Positions 48,822-60,775 of a stretch of 64,000 nt of DNA are shown here, piece after piece; within the stretch, counting starts at the first letter, position 1; the number at the start of each line of letters is the position of its first letter. The notes below the pieces were generated by a model, which searched no databases, was not told where the DNA came from, and worked only from the letters and a program-made list of their open reading frames with translations. The stretch lies in assembly GCF_021917145.1 (NCBI RefSeq), contig NC_061064.1:2048216-2112215 (forward strand), read 5' to 3'. The DNA is from Hypomesus transpacificus (lineage: Eukaryota; Chordata; Actinopteri; Osmeriformes; Osmeridae). The position numbers and the translations under genes were made by a program.

Positions 48822-50809
48822 CTAGGGAAGATCCAGCATGCCGTGCTCTTCAAGAGCCGCCTGGGTCCGCTCGTACACCACCCCGATGGCCCGGACCACC
48901 CTGTGCAGGACAGCGCTCGCCTCCTCCTGGTTCTGGACGCAGACCAGCCGGTAGAAGAAGCCTCGTTCGGGGCATGGCGATGAAGGCCAGCTCTGCTGCC
49001 TTGCGGACGAGCCAGGTGTGGTGCTTGGCCAGGGTGCTCTGGTAGGCCTCGCGGCACAGCTCAGAGGGGCTACGGAGTCTCCCGGCGGAGCGCGGCGCGG
49101 CCAGCTTCTCCAGGAAGAGCTGCAACCACAGCAAGGCTCTGTGGAGGCGTAGCAGGGTGCGGCAGCCCGACTCAGAGTAGTGCTGGAAGTCCACCAGGCC
49201 CCGGGCCAGTTCCGCCTGGATCATGAGGCGCACGGAGGAGTAGGAGGGCAGGGCTCCTGCGCCGGTGGGGCCGTCAGCCCCCTTCTTCTCCTCCTCCTCC
49301 AGGGCCAGGTGGCGGATAATGGAGGTCTTGGTCTGGATCTCCTGGGAGATGAGGCCCACCATGGGGCCCAGAGACTCCATGAACCTGGAGGAGGGGGGAG
49401 GAGGGGGGGAATGGAGGAGAGGGAGGGGGACAGTCAACAACAGAGTCCAGTTCACAGTGACCTATGTGAGTGATGTTAGTGAGCTCAGTCAGATTCCTCC
49501 AGCACAGCCTAGACCTGCAGCTGGGCTGGTTCCTGGGTCCTGGGTCCTGGGTTGTGGGCTGCTTACTTGATGAGTTCGTCCCAGCTGGCCAGGTAGGGCT
49601 CCAGCAGGACGTCTGAGGGAGAGGCAGGGGAGGCCAGCAGGCTGGCCAGCAGCAGAGACACCTGGAACACCTGGCCAGGACACACCACCAGAGCCACCTC
49701 CCCCTCCCCTCCCAGCACAGAAACATCACTGCTGTTGGACAGAGGGGGGTCCTGGGGGGGAGAGGGAGAGGGAGAGGGAGAGGGAGAGGGAGAGGGAGAG
49801 GGAGAGGGAGAGGGAGAGGGAGAGGGAGAGGGAGAGGGAGAGGGAGAGGGAGAGGGAGAGGGAGAGGGAGAGGGAGAGGGAAAGGGAGAGGGAGAGGGGT
49901 CCATACACATTAATTAGTTTTGTTCCACTGAGCTGATTGTAGATGGGAACATAATTTGTTTATTCTTGCCTCTTACGTTATCAAAGTGGTTGTAACTTTT
50001 AAGACAAGATTCCCAGTGACGATCCAGACTTCCCTCTGTTACAGCAGAGAGGGAGAAGAAAACAAGTTGGATACACAACTCAACATTTTATTTTTCAATA
50101 CAAGTAGTACCACCGAAGTACAACCAGTAAACCAGAAGACAGTACAGAGAAGCAATGCAAGCTGTGACCAGTACCATTCAACACATCATGTGTGATCAAA
50201 ACAAATATACGTTGAGATTCATTCAGCGTCATATAATGTTGACCATTTTGGACACACACAAACACGCACACACACACACACAGACATGCAGAGCAGGCCT
50301 CGCCTACCCTGCCTCAGACAGAGCAGCAGGACCACCGTGTCGGACATGCAGAGCAGGCCTACCCTGCCTCAGACAGAGCAGCAGGACCACCGTGTCGGAC
50401 ATGCAGAGCAGGCCTACCCTGCCTCAGACAGAGCAGCAGGACCACCATGCTGGACTGCCCCTGCCCCCAGCACATCATGTGACATGGGCTTTACATTCCA
50501 CACACAAGGAACCACGCGGCCAACACGCTGCATCTGAACAAACACACACACACTTACACAGACAGAGGGATCGCTTGAACATACACACACGCTTCCTGAA
50601 CACACTTCCCACACACACTTCACAAACTCACTTCCCAAAACATGAGTCCCAAACACATGTCACACACACACTACACACACACGTCACACACAAACTACAC
50701 ACACACGTCACACACACACTCTGCAGCATCGGTACTTACGTAGCCACATGGACCCCAGGAACAGCAGCAGAACCAGGATGGCCAAAGCAGCCTTCCCCTT
50801 CACCCCCAT
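48822..50809 (-). CDS. gltpd2: Glycolipid transfer protein domain-containing 2-like (GLTP fold)
   Basis: GLTP-fold proteins carry sphingolipids such as ceramide-1-phosphate between membranes. Minus-strand exons: 50809-50740 (MGVKGKAALAILVLLLFLGS, a signal peptide or signal anchor), 49751-49567 (PSDVLLEPYLASWDELI) and 49384-48822 (FMESLGPMVGLISQEIQTK, ESGCRTLLRLHRALLWLQLF, CREAYQSTLAKHHTWLVRKA). The Asp in SDVLLEPY and the H-W-rich helix fit the GLTP lipid-headgroup site. The last exon has one extra C (CCCC at 48969-48972): before it the frame reads AFIAMP, and the expected family end ERGFFYRLVCVQ...EEHGMLDLP-stop continues only in the next frame to the stop at 48822. Exon 1 ends in phase 1 while exon 2 needs phase 0, so one linker exon (length 3n+2) is unidentified between 49752 and 50739. 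CHRNE as neighbour favours gltpd2 over cptp. Confidence 0.8.
49757..49897. repeat. (GGGAGA)n hexanucleotide array in gltpd2 intron
   Basis: About 23 almost perfect GGGAGA units, directly upstream (minus strand) of the exon-2 acceptor, giving that acceptor a 140-base TCTCCC tract. Confidence 0.97.
50284..50455. repeat. 55-bp triplication in gltpd2 intron 1
   Basis: Three copies of CATGCAGAGCAGGCCTACCC plus TGCCTCAGACAGAGCAGCAG and GACCACCGTGTCGGA. (CA)n patches follow at 50530-50720. Confidence 0.9.
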
Positions 50810-53800
50810 ATCACCTCTCTCTCTCTCTCCCTCCCTCCCTTTCTCTCTCTCTCCCTCTCTCTCTCTCCCTCTCTCTCTCCCCTCTCCTTCTCAGTCTCCT
50901 CTCCTCATCTTCTCTTTCTGTCCTTTCCGCTCCGCATCACACGAGTCGCGTCCCCCTTGTCACCCTGTCCCAGCACGCTGTCTCCCTATTGGTCCCTGAC
51001 TCTGACCCCCCCCTCCCCCCTCCCCCTTGGCCCCCTCCCCCTCAATCACAGACAAAAGTTGCTTTCTCTTCGACGTCGTTCCTCAAGGGACCACACCCGG
51101 ACAATGATCCCATCAATCATTGACTTCCAACCTTTTCTGTCTTGGCTTTAAATGGTGTCCATTTCCTCCTTTACTTCCACACAGCCTCCGCGAGCTCTCT
51201 CCTCCTTCTCTGACCCAGCTGCTGTGTCTTTCCTCCAGCTCCTTCTCTGACCAGGCTGCAGTGTCTCTCCTCCCTCCCTCGTCCCCCCCCCCCCCCCCGC
51301 CCCACCACACTGCTGCTCCCCCCCGGCCCTTTGTTGCTCAATCTCAGGGTCCAGAGATTAGCTTAGTTCACTCCCTGGCTGATTAGGCAAGATGGCCAAC
51401 AATAACCCTGCCTGTCGAAGATCCTCGTCTTCCATATCTGAGCACAGCTGACCCTCCTGATCAGCCAGGGTAAACACAGGTTGTTTCGTGAACCTCCCTC
51501 TGTCCTCCCCCCCCCCCCTTCTTTGCACAGGATTCTTGCCAAACTGCTACAAAACATGTTTATCTGTCCAGCGAGATTGCAGAAGAATTTTTACCACAAG
51601 CAGAGGATCACAATGTCACGGATACTGAGGACAAACTTTGAAGTGTTGAGTTAATTTTTGATTCATGTGACATGACTCTGTTTGTGGACATCCCCGGGGT
51701 CTGACCCAACAGCAGGTCACTCCAGACTCCCCTCTTCATGCAAGGAGTAAACTAAACTCAGACCAAGTCACAAGCTAAACAGAGTGTTGTGAATCAGAAT
51801 ACGTGCTTGTTAATCAGTAACCGCAGGGAGACAATCCTGCCATACTGCACGAGTGACAAGGAGGAGAAACACTCATTTCGAATTCAGGGTCGAATTCTGA
51901 ATGTAGAATGAATCCACAGTGATCTTATCCTCGGGTAAAGTTTTCATACGAGACAAGTGTCCATAACACCAGAGTACATTTCCATAGAATTTGACGTTTT
52001 CATCCATTTAGCATATACTTTTATCCAAAGCAACATGCTCATGCAGAAGGTATAGCCGTAAATCAGATAAGAGAGAAGTGCATCATCAGATTTGTCCCAC
52101 TTCTGAAACAGCCAGGTCTAATGTCTGAGATAAGCAGGGTGATAAAACAGGAGGTCCCTTCACACAGGTCCGCTCTCCCCCCTGATAGAGCCAGCAGGCT
52201 GGGGCTGCTGGGGCAGGAGGCCTGGGGGGAGGGGGGCTGAAGGGAGGGGGGGGGTGGGGGGAGGGGCTGGGGCAAGAGGTGGGGGAGGAGAGGAGGTGGA
52301 TGGGTGGGGGGGGGGGTGGTGGAGGTGGGACCATTTCACCAGGACTAAGGACCAGGGCCACGTGGTTTCACAAGGGAGAGCTCAACAAAGGGAAGTGAAA
52401 GCAGGGGCATTCATTCTGCAGGGAGAGGAGGGGAGGGGGGGGTGGTCATGAGGTACTTACTGCCTGGGACGTACCAACTGAGCTAGCCAGATATTTAGAG
52501 GGGGGGCTGGTCTCTAATGAGAACATCTCATTTTGGCAAGGACTTGCTGTGTGTTTCCCTCTATGTAATCTATGCCTCACACACACACACACACACACAT
52601 CATTCTTGTCATATGCCTGTGCTACATGATTCAATAACACATTTCTACATGTTCTTATAAAAACTGGAGCATCGTACTCCTTGCTGTCTTCTCAACGCTA
52701 TCACAACGTTTACTCTTCATCCTTCAAACCCACTTGTAGTCAAAAACAAACTCAACTAGATGTTTTTGGCAGTGGGGGACAGGAGGCTCAGGCCTCCAGG
52801 GCTTGTGGGCGAGGTTCTTCTCAACAGGCCTGCTCGTCTTCCTGAGACCAGCCCAGCGGAACCTCCGGAGGCAAGGTTCTTCTCAACAGATCCTCTTTCC
52901 TCTGTTTGATGTTTTTTGCCTTCAGAGTCTTGCTCCATAGCAAACTGGATCCCTGTGTAGCTCGTGGGCTGTTCCGGCCGGCCGAGAGCGCCGAGCAGGG
53001 AGTCAGGAGTTATGGGGCCTCGGGATTAAGCAGTGGAATGGCAACACAAAATCTGCACGCTCCTGTGGGTGTGCAGCGTGCTTACATGCAAGCTGGGGGT
53101 GTTTGCTAAAATCCTGTTTGTCTGTTCACTTGAAAGCTGTTTGATTTTGAACGATGAAAACGTGTTGTTTGCAGTCGATAAAACTCTTGTCAGTTGTGGT
53201 GTTTGGTGGTTGGGATGAAAATCAAAATGAGGGCAAGGTGCAACAATGTGATTGTTTGCTCACAGGACTCGACAGATCACTGGTGCTTTTCTAGCACAAA
53301 CACACACTGACACACACGTATATAGAAACATATACTGTATGAATAGAAACATTTAGTGTATATATACATATGCGCAGGGTTTGCTGGTGCTGCAAAGACG
53401 CTCCTCTCTGTTTCAGTTTCTTTATTTTTAGAAGTGCGTCTCGGAGACTGGAATTGGCCCGGCACATTCCCTCACTCAGAACCTTGCCCTGTCGACAGCC
53501 AGCTCAGCGGAGTCACGTTTCGTCACCTCAAACCACTTCATGATTCAACATTGAGATCGTTTGAACATATACAACTTTGTCCAGGTTACGGTCTGAAACG
53601 GAAATGACCCTGCGCAGTTTCTTATTTTGTTTTTATGAACTGAAATAAGAATATAAACATGACTAGTTCAGCTTCTCTCTGTGACTTAGGCCTACTGGCC
53701 ATGTACATGTTGCGCATGCACGCATCCAGAATCAAAAACACACGTGGGCTTGAATCTTTCGGTGTCCAGTCTGTTTTCTGTCTCAGCGTCCTCTTGACCC

Positions 53801-54484
53801 CTGAAGAGACGCAGCCAGCAGCCCCCCCACCCCCTGCCCCTGCTGGGGCTGTGCCACCTGTTCACCTTGCTTACACGCACGCACACACACACATAAAGAT
53901 ATATATACACACAAACACACACAGACACACACACAGACAGACACACACACACACAGACACAGACACACAGACACACACACACAAACAAAGAAAACAGCGG
54001 CCAGGTCAGCTGCAGGCCGGTCACCGAGCGTGTTGTCGAGTTGAACTGGAGCCGCAACCATGACAACGCAGAACGTGGACATTTGTCTCCGCGACGACCC
54101 CACGAGGAACAGCGCGGGTGATGTCGACACTGGCGGGTATGAAAACAATAACGACCGTCGGTGTCCTCATCGCCGTGACGATGGTTCCGCTGATCCCAGA
54201 GTGGGACTGACAGGCCAAGTTTGGCAGCAGGCTGCCGTGAAACCTGAGCTGGCGACAGCTGGAGGAGGGAGGTGGCAGTGGGGAGACGCGAGACATATTC
54301 TCACCCTTCCTCTTTCTTTCCACGTCTGAGTGAGCGTTGTCTGCTGCTCGCTCTCTGATGGCGGCCGGATACTTCTGGACGTGTTTGGTCGCTTCTGTGT
54401 TGTGGACGGGGATCTCCCAGGGTGAGGACAGGCGGCTGGGGTGGAAACGGCAGATTTACAGGCTCTGGTGCTGCCCTTAGCTCC
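50810..54484. other. gltpd2-chrne intergenic region
   Basis: Contains the gltpd2 promoter side (CT-rich 50815-50895), C13-type runs (51280-51300, 51508-51519), a decayed SINE tail (52005-52037, minus), a G-rich block (52216-52320), (CA)n at 53875-53990, and several E-boxes before chrne. Small ORFs show no domain. A 25-bp repeat (GGTTCTTCTCAACAGG) occurs twice at about 52812 and 52875. Confidence 0.5.
53865..54270 (+). promoter_or_regulatory. chrne: E-box cluster upstream of chrne
   Basis: CACCTG (53869), CAGCTG (54009) and CAGCTG (54257) match myogenic E-boxes (CANNTG). Muscle acetylcholine receptor subunit genes are controlled by MyoD-family factors at E-boxes. CCGGATAC near 54366 could be an ETS/N-box-like site. 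E-boxes occur often by chance, so this is weak. Confidence 0.3.
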
Positions 54485-57400
54485 ATGCTAGCAGTTCAAG
54501 TTAGGAGCGTGTTGTTGCTCCTCTGTGAAGCAGTCCTGCTCAGTCTGAGAAACTTCACTGAACTAAGTGAAGTTCAGATCTCAGCCTTTTCTGTTGACTT
54601 CAGAGGACTCTGGGAACACGTCCGTTTGGTAACAAGGTGTTGAGTCGTGGATGGCGCGTGCAGTAATGTAGAGATGTGTGATGACGATGTTGTTCAGACT
54701 TGTGTTGTAGTTGTGATTCGTATTTACCAACAGCCTCAGTAACAAATCTCTTTATCCCTCCCCTTCTCCCCTCCCCCCCCCCCTCTCACCCCATCTCTCC
54801 CTCTCCTTCTTTCTCTCTCCCTCTTTCTCTATCCCCCCCTCTCCCCCCATCCCTCCCATCTTTTTCTTTCTCTCCCGCTCCCTCTTTCCCCCCCCTCCTC
54901 CCCCTCTCTCCCTCCCCCCTCTCCCCCCCCAGTCAGGTGTAATGAGGAGTCCCTTCTCATGAAGCATATGTTCAGCAAATACAACAAGAACATCCGGCCA
55001 GCCCGGACACCCACAGACAAGGTGGATGTTCAGGTCAAACTGATCCTCACCAACCTGATCTCCCTGGTGAGAAGCTACACAGGCGCACACACACACACAC
55101 GCACGTGCACACACACGTTGACACACTCAGTTACGTTGTGCATCCGTCGCTCATGTTGTTCATGAGAGATGCTCCCTTTGTGTGTTCCTCGACAGAACGA
55201 GAAGGAGGAGACTCTAACCACTAACGTGTGGATCGAGATAGTGAGTTCTCCCTGCTCTTCCCTCACACTTCATCTGCATGAAAACCACACAACTTGTTAG
55301 TACACGTGTGACGGGTATGTAACAACTGTAGCCACGCTCCGTCACGACAAGGCTCGTTCGCCACTCGCTGGGCTCGAACGCACGACCTCCGACTTGCCAA
55401 GCGTGACCACTACCAGCTACGCCAAAGAAAAGCTAGCTCTTCGTTGTGGCCTGTTACATACCTGAGGCGTGAGTTTCACAGGTTCACACCCGTTACACAT
55501 GTAACGTCCCAAAAGAAAGGTTGTCTGCCGTACTCCAAGTGTTCCATCCCCCCCCCCCTTGCCAACAACAACCCCCTCCACCCACCCAGTTGTTATTCCT
55601 CTTCTCCCTCTCTCCCTCCCTCCCTCTCTCCCTCCCTCTCTCCCTCCCTCCCCCCCCTCTCTCCCTCCCTCCCTCCCTCCCTCTCTCCCTCCCTCCCTCC
55701 CTCCTTCCCTCCCTCCCTCCCTCCCTCCCTCCCTCCCTCCCTCCCTCCCTCCCTCCCTCCCTCCCTCCCTCCCTCCCTCCCTCCCTCCCTCTCTCCCCCC
55801 CAGCAATGGGAAGACTATCGTCTGTCCTGGAACACATCAGAGTTCTTCAACATCGATGTGATCCGCGTGCCATACAACATGGTGTGGCTCCCAGATATCG
55901 TCCTTGAGAACAAGTAAGTTATGATCGGCACACTTAACATCGCAGGGTCAGTTATGATCGGCAAACTTAACATTGCAGGGTCAGTTTGGTGACTTTGACC
56001 TCTTTGACCTCTCAGACTCTGGTCAGATACAATCTGTCCTCCTGGTTCCTCCCTCGCCGGATTTCTCCTCTTCTTGTTTCTTCCATTTTCTTTCTGACAG
56101 TTCCTCTGAGGGTTTAGATTGGTCGTAGTTGCTGATCTGTGGGCATCTGTGAAGCCATCTGTGACATTACTTGAGAAAAGGGCTGTATAAATAACATTTG
56201 ATCGTTCTTTGTGGTGCACTTACAGAAATTCCTACCATTAATGTTTGATAATACTGTCATACATAGTGACAGTGAGGATTTAGGGGTAACAAAAGTGAGA
56301 CCAATTCGTTTGTTGACCAATAGCACCACCTGCTGATCGTTTCACATAACACTGGAGAGAAAATTCAAAATGGCGGCAATATGTTTTTATGAGGCCTATT
56401 TATTTTTTCTAAACAAGACCAGCTCATCCAAACAACGTTACTCCAGCACTGTGTTTCCTTGGGTCCTGACGGTTTATAACTTCATACAGTGCCCAGTTCC
56501 TGAGATAATCAGGACACACATACACGAACACAGACAGAGTTTCCTGGAATTACAGTTAAATGGCAGTTAACATCACCTCAATGTGAAGTATCGCTAGCTT
56601 CCTGGTAGTTAATGTAACCTTATTATAAAGTGTTGCTGTGATGTACAGCTAACTAAAAGGGTTGCCTGATTATTATAATTTGTGTTCCTTTCTTCCTCTC
56701 GGTTTGGCAGCATCGATGGGAAGTTTGACGTAGCTTACTACGCTAACGTGCTGATCTATTCAGGGGGCAACATGTACTGGCTTCCCCCAGCCATATACCG
56801 CAGCACCTGCGCCATAGAGATCACCTACTTTCCCTTCGACTACCAGAACTGCACTCTGGTCTTCAGGTCAGTGTCACACAAACCCCAGAAGACCCGTCTT
56901 GATATCTGGAATAACGTTTGTGACAGATAATAATTGTAGGCCTACAAGGCTAGACATGTGTTATGTAGTCTACTAAAATAAAGCTTGTGGAAAGTTTCAT
57001 GCTTCATTTTGCAACAGTTTTTGATACCTGCTCCTCGTGTATGCAATGCTAAGATAAAACAATAAAGGTCAGCATATTTAAGCAAGGCTTGAAGTTAAGA
57101 CAAAGAGGAACATTCCTTGGCCTTCCGCTTCTGCATAACCACATTTGGGTGCAGTGGTTCTTGTACAGTACAGGAGTTATTCGTTTCAGCCTGTATAACA
57201 ACTTGCTCAAATATTTCCATCAACATGTCAGTCTTGAAACAGTACTGAGGCAAAAAAACTATGATTTAAGGAAAACCTACCCTCAAATGTTTACACTAGA
57301 TGTTCATATGAAGCTTCTTAGAAGAAATAGCTTCTGTGTTGTGACCCCAACAAACCTTAATGTATTTTTGGATAAAAACATCTGCTTCCTGTGTGTGTGT

Positions 57401-59370
57401 GTGCTGTGTTGTGTTGCCCCTTGTATCTCAGGTCTCAGACGTACAACGCTAATGAGCTCAACATTATATTGGCAATCGACGCAGAGTCTGAAAAACCTAT
57501 CGAGTGGGTGGACATAGACCCCGAAGCGTTTACTGGTACTGTGCACCCACACAACCACACTCATAACCACATATATCATACATCATATATCATACATCAT
57601 ATATCATACACACAAGCAATGTAATGACCACAGAGGGGATGGTATAAAAGAACATTTGAGTGTTTGTAGTTTCAAATCCTTCTCTGTATGTCCCTTTTGA
57701 TAGAAGTGTCCTCTAAAATAAAAAAGTACAGTATCTGGCACGCTGAACAACACGTGATCATGTCTGCAGTGAATATGCTACCCTGTTACATTTACATTTA
57801 GTCATTTAGTAGACGCTCTTATCCAGAGCGACTTACAGTAAGTACAGGGAGTCTCCCCGAGGCAAGTAGGGTGAAGTGCCTTGCCCAAGGACACAACATC
57901 ATGTGCACCGACCGGGAATCGAACTGGCAACCTTGAGATTACTAGCCCGATGCTTTACCCGCTCAGCCACCTGACTCCAGCAGAACTCCTGTCCTGTTGC
58001 AGAGAACGGAGAGTGGGCCATCAAGCACCGACCGGGCAGGAAGCTGATAAACACTCGCTACTCCCCAGAAGACCTGGAGTACCAGGAGATTAGCTTCAAC
58101 CTGATCATCCAGAGGAAGCCTCTCTTCTACATCATCAACGTCATCCTGCCCTGCTCGCTCATCTCCTCACTGGTCGTGCTTGCCTACTTCCTGCCCGCTC
58201 AGGGTCAGTGCTTCCTGTCAGATGTGACTGTTGTTAGGTGGATCTGACTGTTGTGAGGTGGATCTGACTGTTGTGAGGTGTATCTGACTGTTGTTAGGTG
58301 GATCTGAGTGTTGTTAGGTGGATCTGACTGTTGTGAGGTGGATCTGACTGTTGTGAGGTGGATCTGAGTGTTGTGAGGTGGATCTGACTGTTGTGAGGTT
58401 GATCTGAATGTTGTGTGGTCCACAGCTGGAGGGCAGAAGCTGACCGTGTCCATCTCAGTCCTGCTGGCCCAGACTGTCTTCCTCTTCCTTATCGCTCAGA
58501 AGGTTCCGGAAACCTCCCTCTCCGTTCCCCTGATTGGCAAGTGAGTCTGAGCGCGTCTATGAACGTGACTGATCAGAGAGAGCTCTGATGCCCAAAGTGA
58601 TGTCTCATCTCTCCCTCTCCTCGCTCCTCTGCCCCCCTCTCTCTCCTCTGCTACCTCTCTCCCTCTTCGCTCCTCTCTCTCCCTCCTCTCTCTCCTCTGC
58701 CCTCCTCTCTCCCTCCTCTCCTTCCTCGCTCCTCTCTCCCCTCTCTCCCTCCTCTCTCCCCTCTCTCCCTCCTCTCCCTCTCTCGCTCCTCTCCCTCTCT
58801 CCCTCCTCTCTCCCTCCTCTCTCTCCAGGTATCTCATCTTCGTCATGTCAGTGACTACTCTCATCGCCACCAATCAGATTGTGGTGCTAAACATCTCCCT
58901 GCGCAGTCCAAGCACCCACACCATGTCCTACACAATCAAACATGTATGTACCGTCCATAAATCGACATGATCAAACATGTATGTAGGCCTCCTGTCTATC
59001 TATTTACATGATCAAACATGTATATCAAACATGCCTCCACTAAGGCATTGGAATTGTATGGAATAAAAAAAAACGAAGAAAAAACACAATTTCTAAATGT
59101 ACAACATTTGATCCATTATACACCCCCGCCCCGCACCACCATGACCCATCCTGACCCTTGACCCCCAGGTGTTCCTGGAGCTGGTCCCTCGCTTCCTGCG
59201 GATGCCCCCCCTGCTGGACGAGAGCGAGGCGGAGGTGAACGGGGTGAGGGAGCGGCGGCGGAGCTCGTTCGGCCTGATGCAGAGAGCTGAGGAGTACGTC
59301 CTCAAGCAGCCTCGCAGCGAGATGATGTTCGACAAGCAGAGGGAGCGACATGGACTCACACGCTCCTTTG

Positions 59371-59415
<45 letters not shown>

Positions 59416-60105
59416 GGGGGGGGGAGACATGCAGCAAAGGGCCCAGCCCGGATTAAAACTGTAAAAGAATTGCGATTCTCGAGTTGTAAAAAGAGTTGTT
59501 CAGTTTGAAAGAATCCTTAACGCAAACTGCACAGCACAAGTAGACCGGTTCAGATGTGGTGTGACTGTGTGAGACCTTGAGACAGGTTAACTCTGTGTGT
59601 CTGTGTGTCTCTATCTCCCCCTAGTGGACACCATTGACGTGAGCTCCACAGCCACCCTGTACAAGAGCCTGGCCCAATCTGCCCCGGAGATCAAGGAGTG
59701 CGTGGACGCCTGTAACTTCATCGCTGAGAGCACTAAGCAGCAGAACGACATAGGATCTGTAAGTCCTGTTCACCGTCTGGCTGGAAGCAGTCCTAATGTT
59801 GTGACTGTCAGGCCGTCAAGTCAAGACAGTATCAATTAGGATCCATTCGGGCCAATCGATATTCTGAAACCTGATCTATAACATGCTTCTCCCTCCCTCC
59901 CTCTCCCTCCCTCCTTCCCTCTTTTACTCTCCTACAGGAAAGGGAGAGCTGGGTGTTGATCGGGAAGATGATTGACAAGGTGTGTTTCTGGGTGGCCATT
60001 CTCCTGTTCTCCATAGGAACGGTGGCCATCTTCCTGACTGGGCACTTCAACCAGGTCCCAGAGTTACCCTTCCCCGGAGAGAACAAGAGATACTCCCCCA
60101 GCTAA
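54485..60105 (+). CDS. chrne: Muscle nicotinic acetylcholine receptor epsilon subunit-like, 12 exons
   Basis: A non-alpha subunit of the pentameric end-plate cation channel. Exons: 54485-54542, 54933-55066, 55196-55240, 55804-55913, 56711-56866, 57432-57535, 58003-58203, 58426-58540, 58829-58943, 59169-59370, 59625-59758 and 59938-60105. They give 514 codons in consistent phase and the classical 12-exon plan with a 45-nt third exon. Exon 1 ([19 protein letters not shown]) is a signal peptide, with a weaker donor A|GTCTGAG. Visible: loop D/A residues in WEDYRLSW and [23 protein letters not shown], the 13-residue Cys loop from [11 protein letters not shown] to YQNC, M1 ([20 protein letters not shown]), M2 ([18 protein letters not shown]), M3 ([18 protein letters not shown]), the cytosolic loop with the MA helix ([17 protein letters not shown]) and M4. 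No vicinal Cys pair, so not alpha. Epsilon rather than gamma is supported by NEKEETLTT and the gltpd2 neighbour. Confidence 0.92.
55325..55437 (-). mobile_element. tRNA-derived SINE fragment in chrne intron 3
   Basis: On the minus strand: GGCGTAGCTGGTAGTGGTCA (A box), CGCTTGGCAAGTCGG (anticodon-like arm) and GTGCGTTCGAGCCCA (B box). The body after the B box is short and unlike the V-SINE copies. It is not a functional tRNA because the arms do not pair through the acceptor. Confidence 0.5.
55595..55803. repeat. (CCCT)n tract ending in the chrne exon 4 acceptor
   Basis: About 200 bp of CCCT/CTCT repeat run without a break into CTCTCCCCCCAG|CAATGG. The long Arg-Glu-Gly and Ser-Leu-Pro ORFs on either strand are artefacts. 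Confidence 0.95.
56025..56205 (-). repeat. Teleost interspersed repeat in chrne intron 4
   Basis: On the minus strand: ATCAAATGTTATTTATACAG, CCCTTTTCTCAAGTAATGTC, ACAGATGGCTTCACAGATGCC. Same family as 12643-12866. Beside it a 30-bp direct duplication (GTTATGATCGGCACACTTAA type) occurs at 55917-55985. Confidence 0.6.
57787..57977 (-). mobile_element. V-SINE type element immediately before chrne exon 7
   Basis: Read on the minus strand: GGAGTCAGGTGGCTGAGCGG (head), GGTTGCCAGTTCGATTCCCG (B box), CCTTGGGCAAGGCACTTCAC, then CTGTAAGTCGCTCTGGATAA and GAGCGTCTACTAAATGAC. It is about 25 bases from the exon start at 58003, so its head supplies sequence next to the branch point and pyrimidine tract. 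It is a better preserved sister of 12017-12201. Confidence 0.85.
58210..58420. repeat. 20-bp minisatellite in chrne intron 7
   Basis: About ten copies of GGTGGATCTGACTGTTGTGA fill nearly the whole 222-bp intron between M1 and M2 exons. Confidence 0.95.
58600..58828. repeat. CT-rich tract in chrne intron 8
   Basis: CTCTCTCCCTCCTCTCTCCC repeats lead into the acceptor CTCTCCAG of exon 9. Confidence 0.92.
59376..59424. repeat. (GA)n plus G19 run in chrne intron 10
   Basis: GAGAGAGA is followed by an uninterrupted run of about 19 G, starting five bases after the donor of exon 10. Confidence 0.92.
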
Positions 60106-60130
60106 GACGCCACAACAGCCCCCAAACAGT

Positions 60131-60180
60131 TTACATTTTTTTTATTATCATTTAACAGATGCTTGTATCCAAAGTGACAT
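60131..60180 (-). repeat. SINE tail fragment in chrne 3' UTR
   Basis: ATCATTTAACAGATGCTTGT followed by ATCCAAAGTGACAT is the shared tail, read from the minus strand, without a head. Confidence 0.5.
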
Positions 60181-60254
60181 TTAATTAGTGCATGTAAAAA
60201 GTACAGCGGAAGATCACGGATCAGAAGAGTCCAGTTCTAGCAGGAATTCAGTGG

Positions 60255-60775
60255 TCAAAGTCATGGAACAGTCTGTTTTTACCAGATACAGTGTATAGTA
60301 ACCAGGTCAGCTACAGATACAGTGTATAGTAAGCAGGTCAGCTACAGATACAGTGTATAGTAAGCAGGTCAGCTACAGATACAGTGTATAGTAACTAGGT
60401 CAGCTACAGATACAGTGTATAGTAACTAGGTCAGCTACAGATACAGTGTATAGTAACTAGGTCAGCTACAGATACAGTGTATAGTAAGCAGGTCAGCTAC
60501 AGATACAGTGTATAGTAACTAGGTCAGCTACAGATACAGTGTATAGTAACTAGGTCAGCTACAGATACAGTGTATAGTAACCAGGTCAGCTACAGATACA
60601 GTGTATAGTAACTAGGTCAGCTACAGATACAGTGTATAGTAACCAGGTCAGCTACAGATACAGTGTATAGTAACTAGGTCAGCTACAGATACAGTGTATA
60701 GTAACTAGGTCAGCTACAGATACAGTGTATAGTAACCAGGTCAGCTACAGATACAGTGTATAGTAACCAGGTCTC
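60255..60775. repeat. 31-bp minisatellite after the chrne stop
   Basis: About 16 copies of TCAGCTACAGATACAGTGTA plus TAGTAACTAGG (variants AACCAGG, AAGCAGG). It starts 150 bases after the stop codon and precedes the possible poly(A) signal AATAAA at 60877-60882, so it may be transcribed. Confidence 0.95.

Noticed and set aside
55325-55437. tRNA gene in chrne intron 3
   Set aside because: The A and B boxes are present but the acceptor ends are not complementary; a SINE fragment is more likely.
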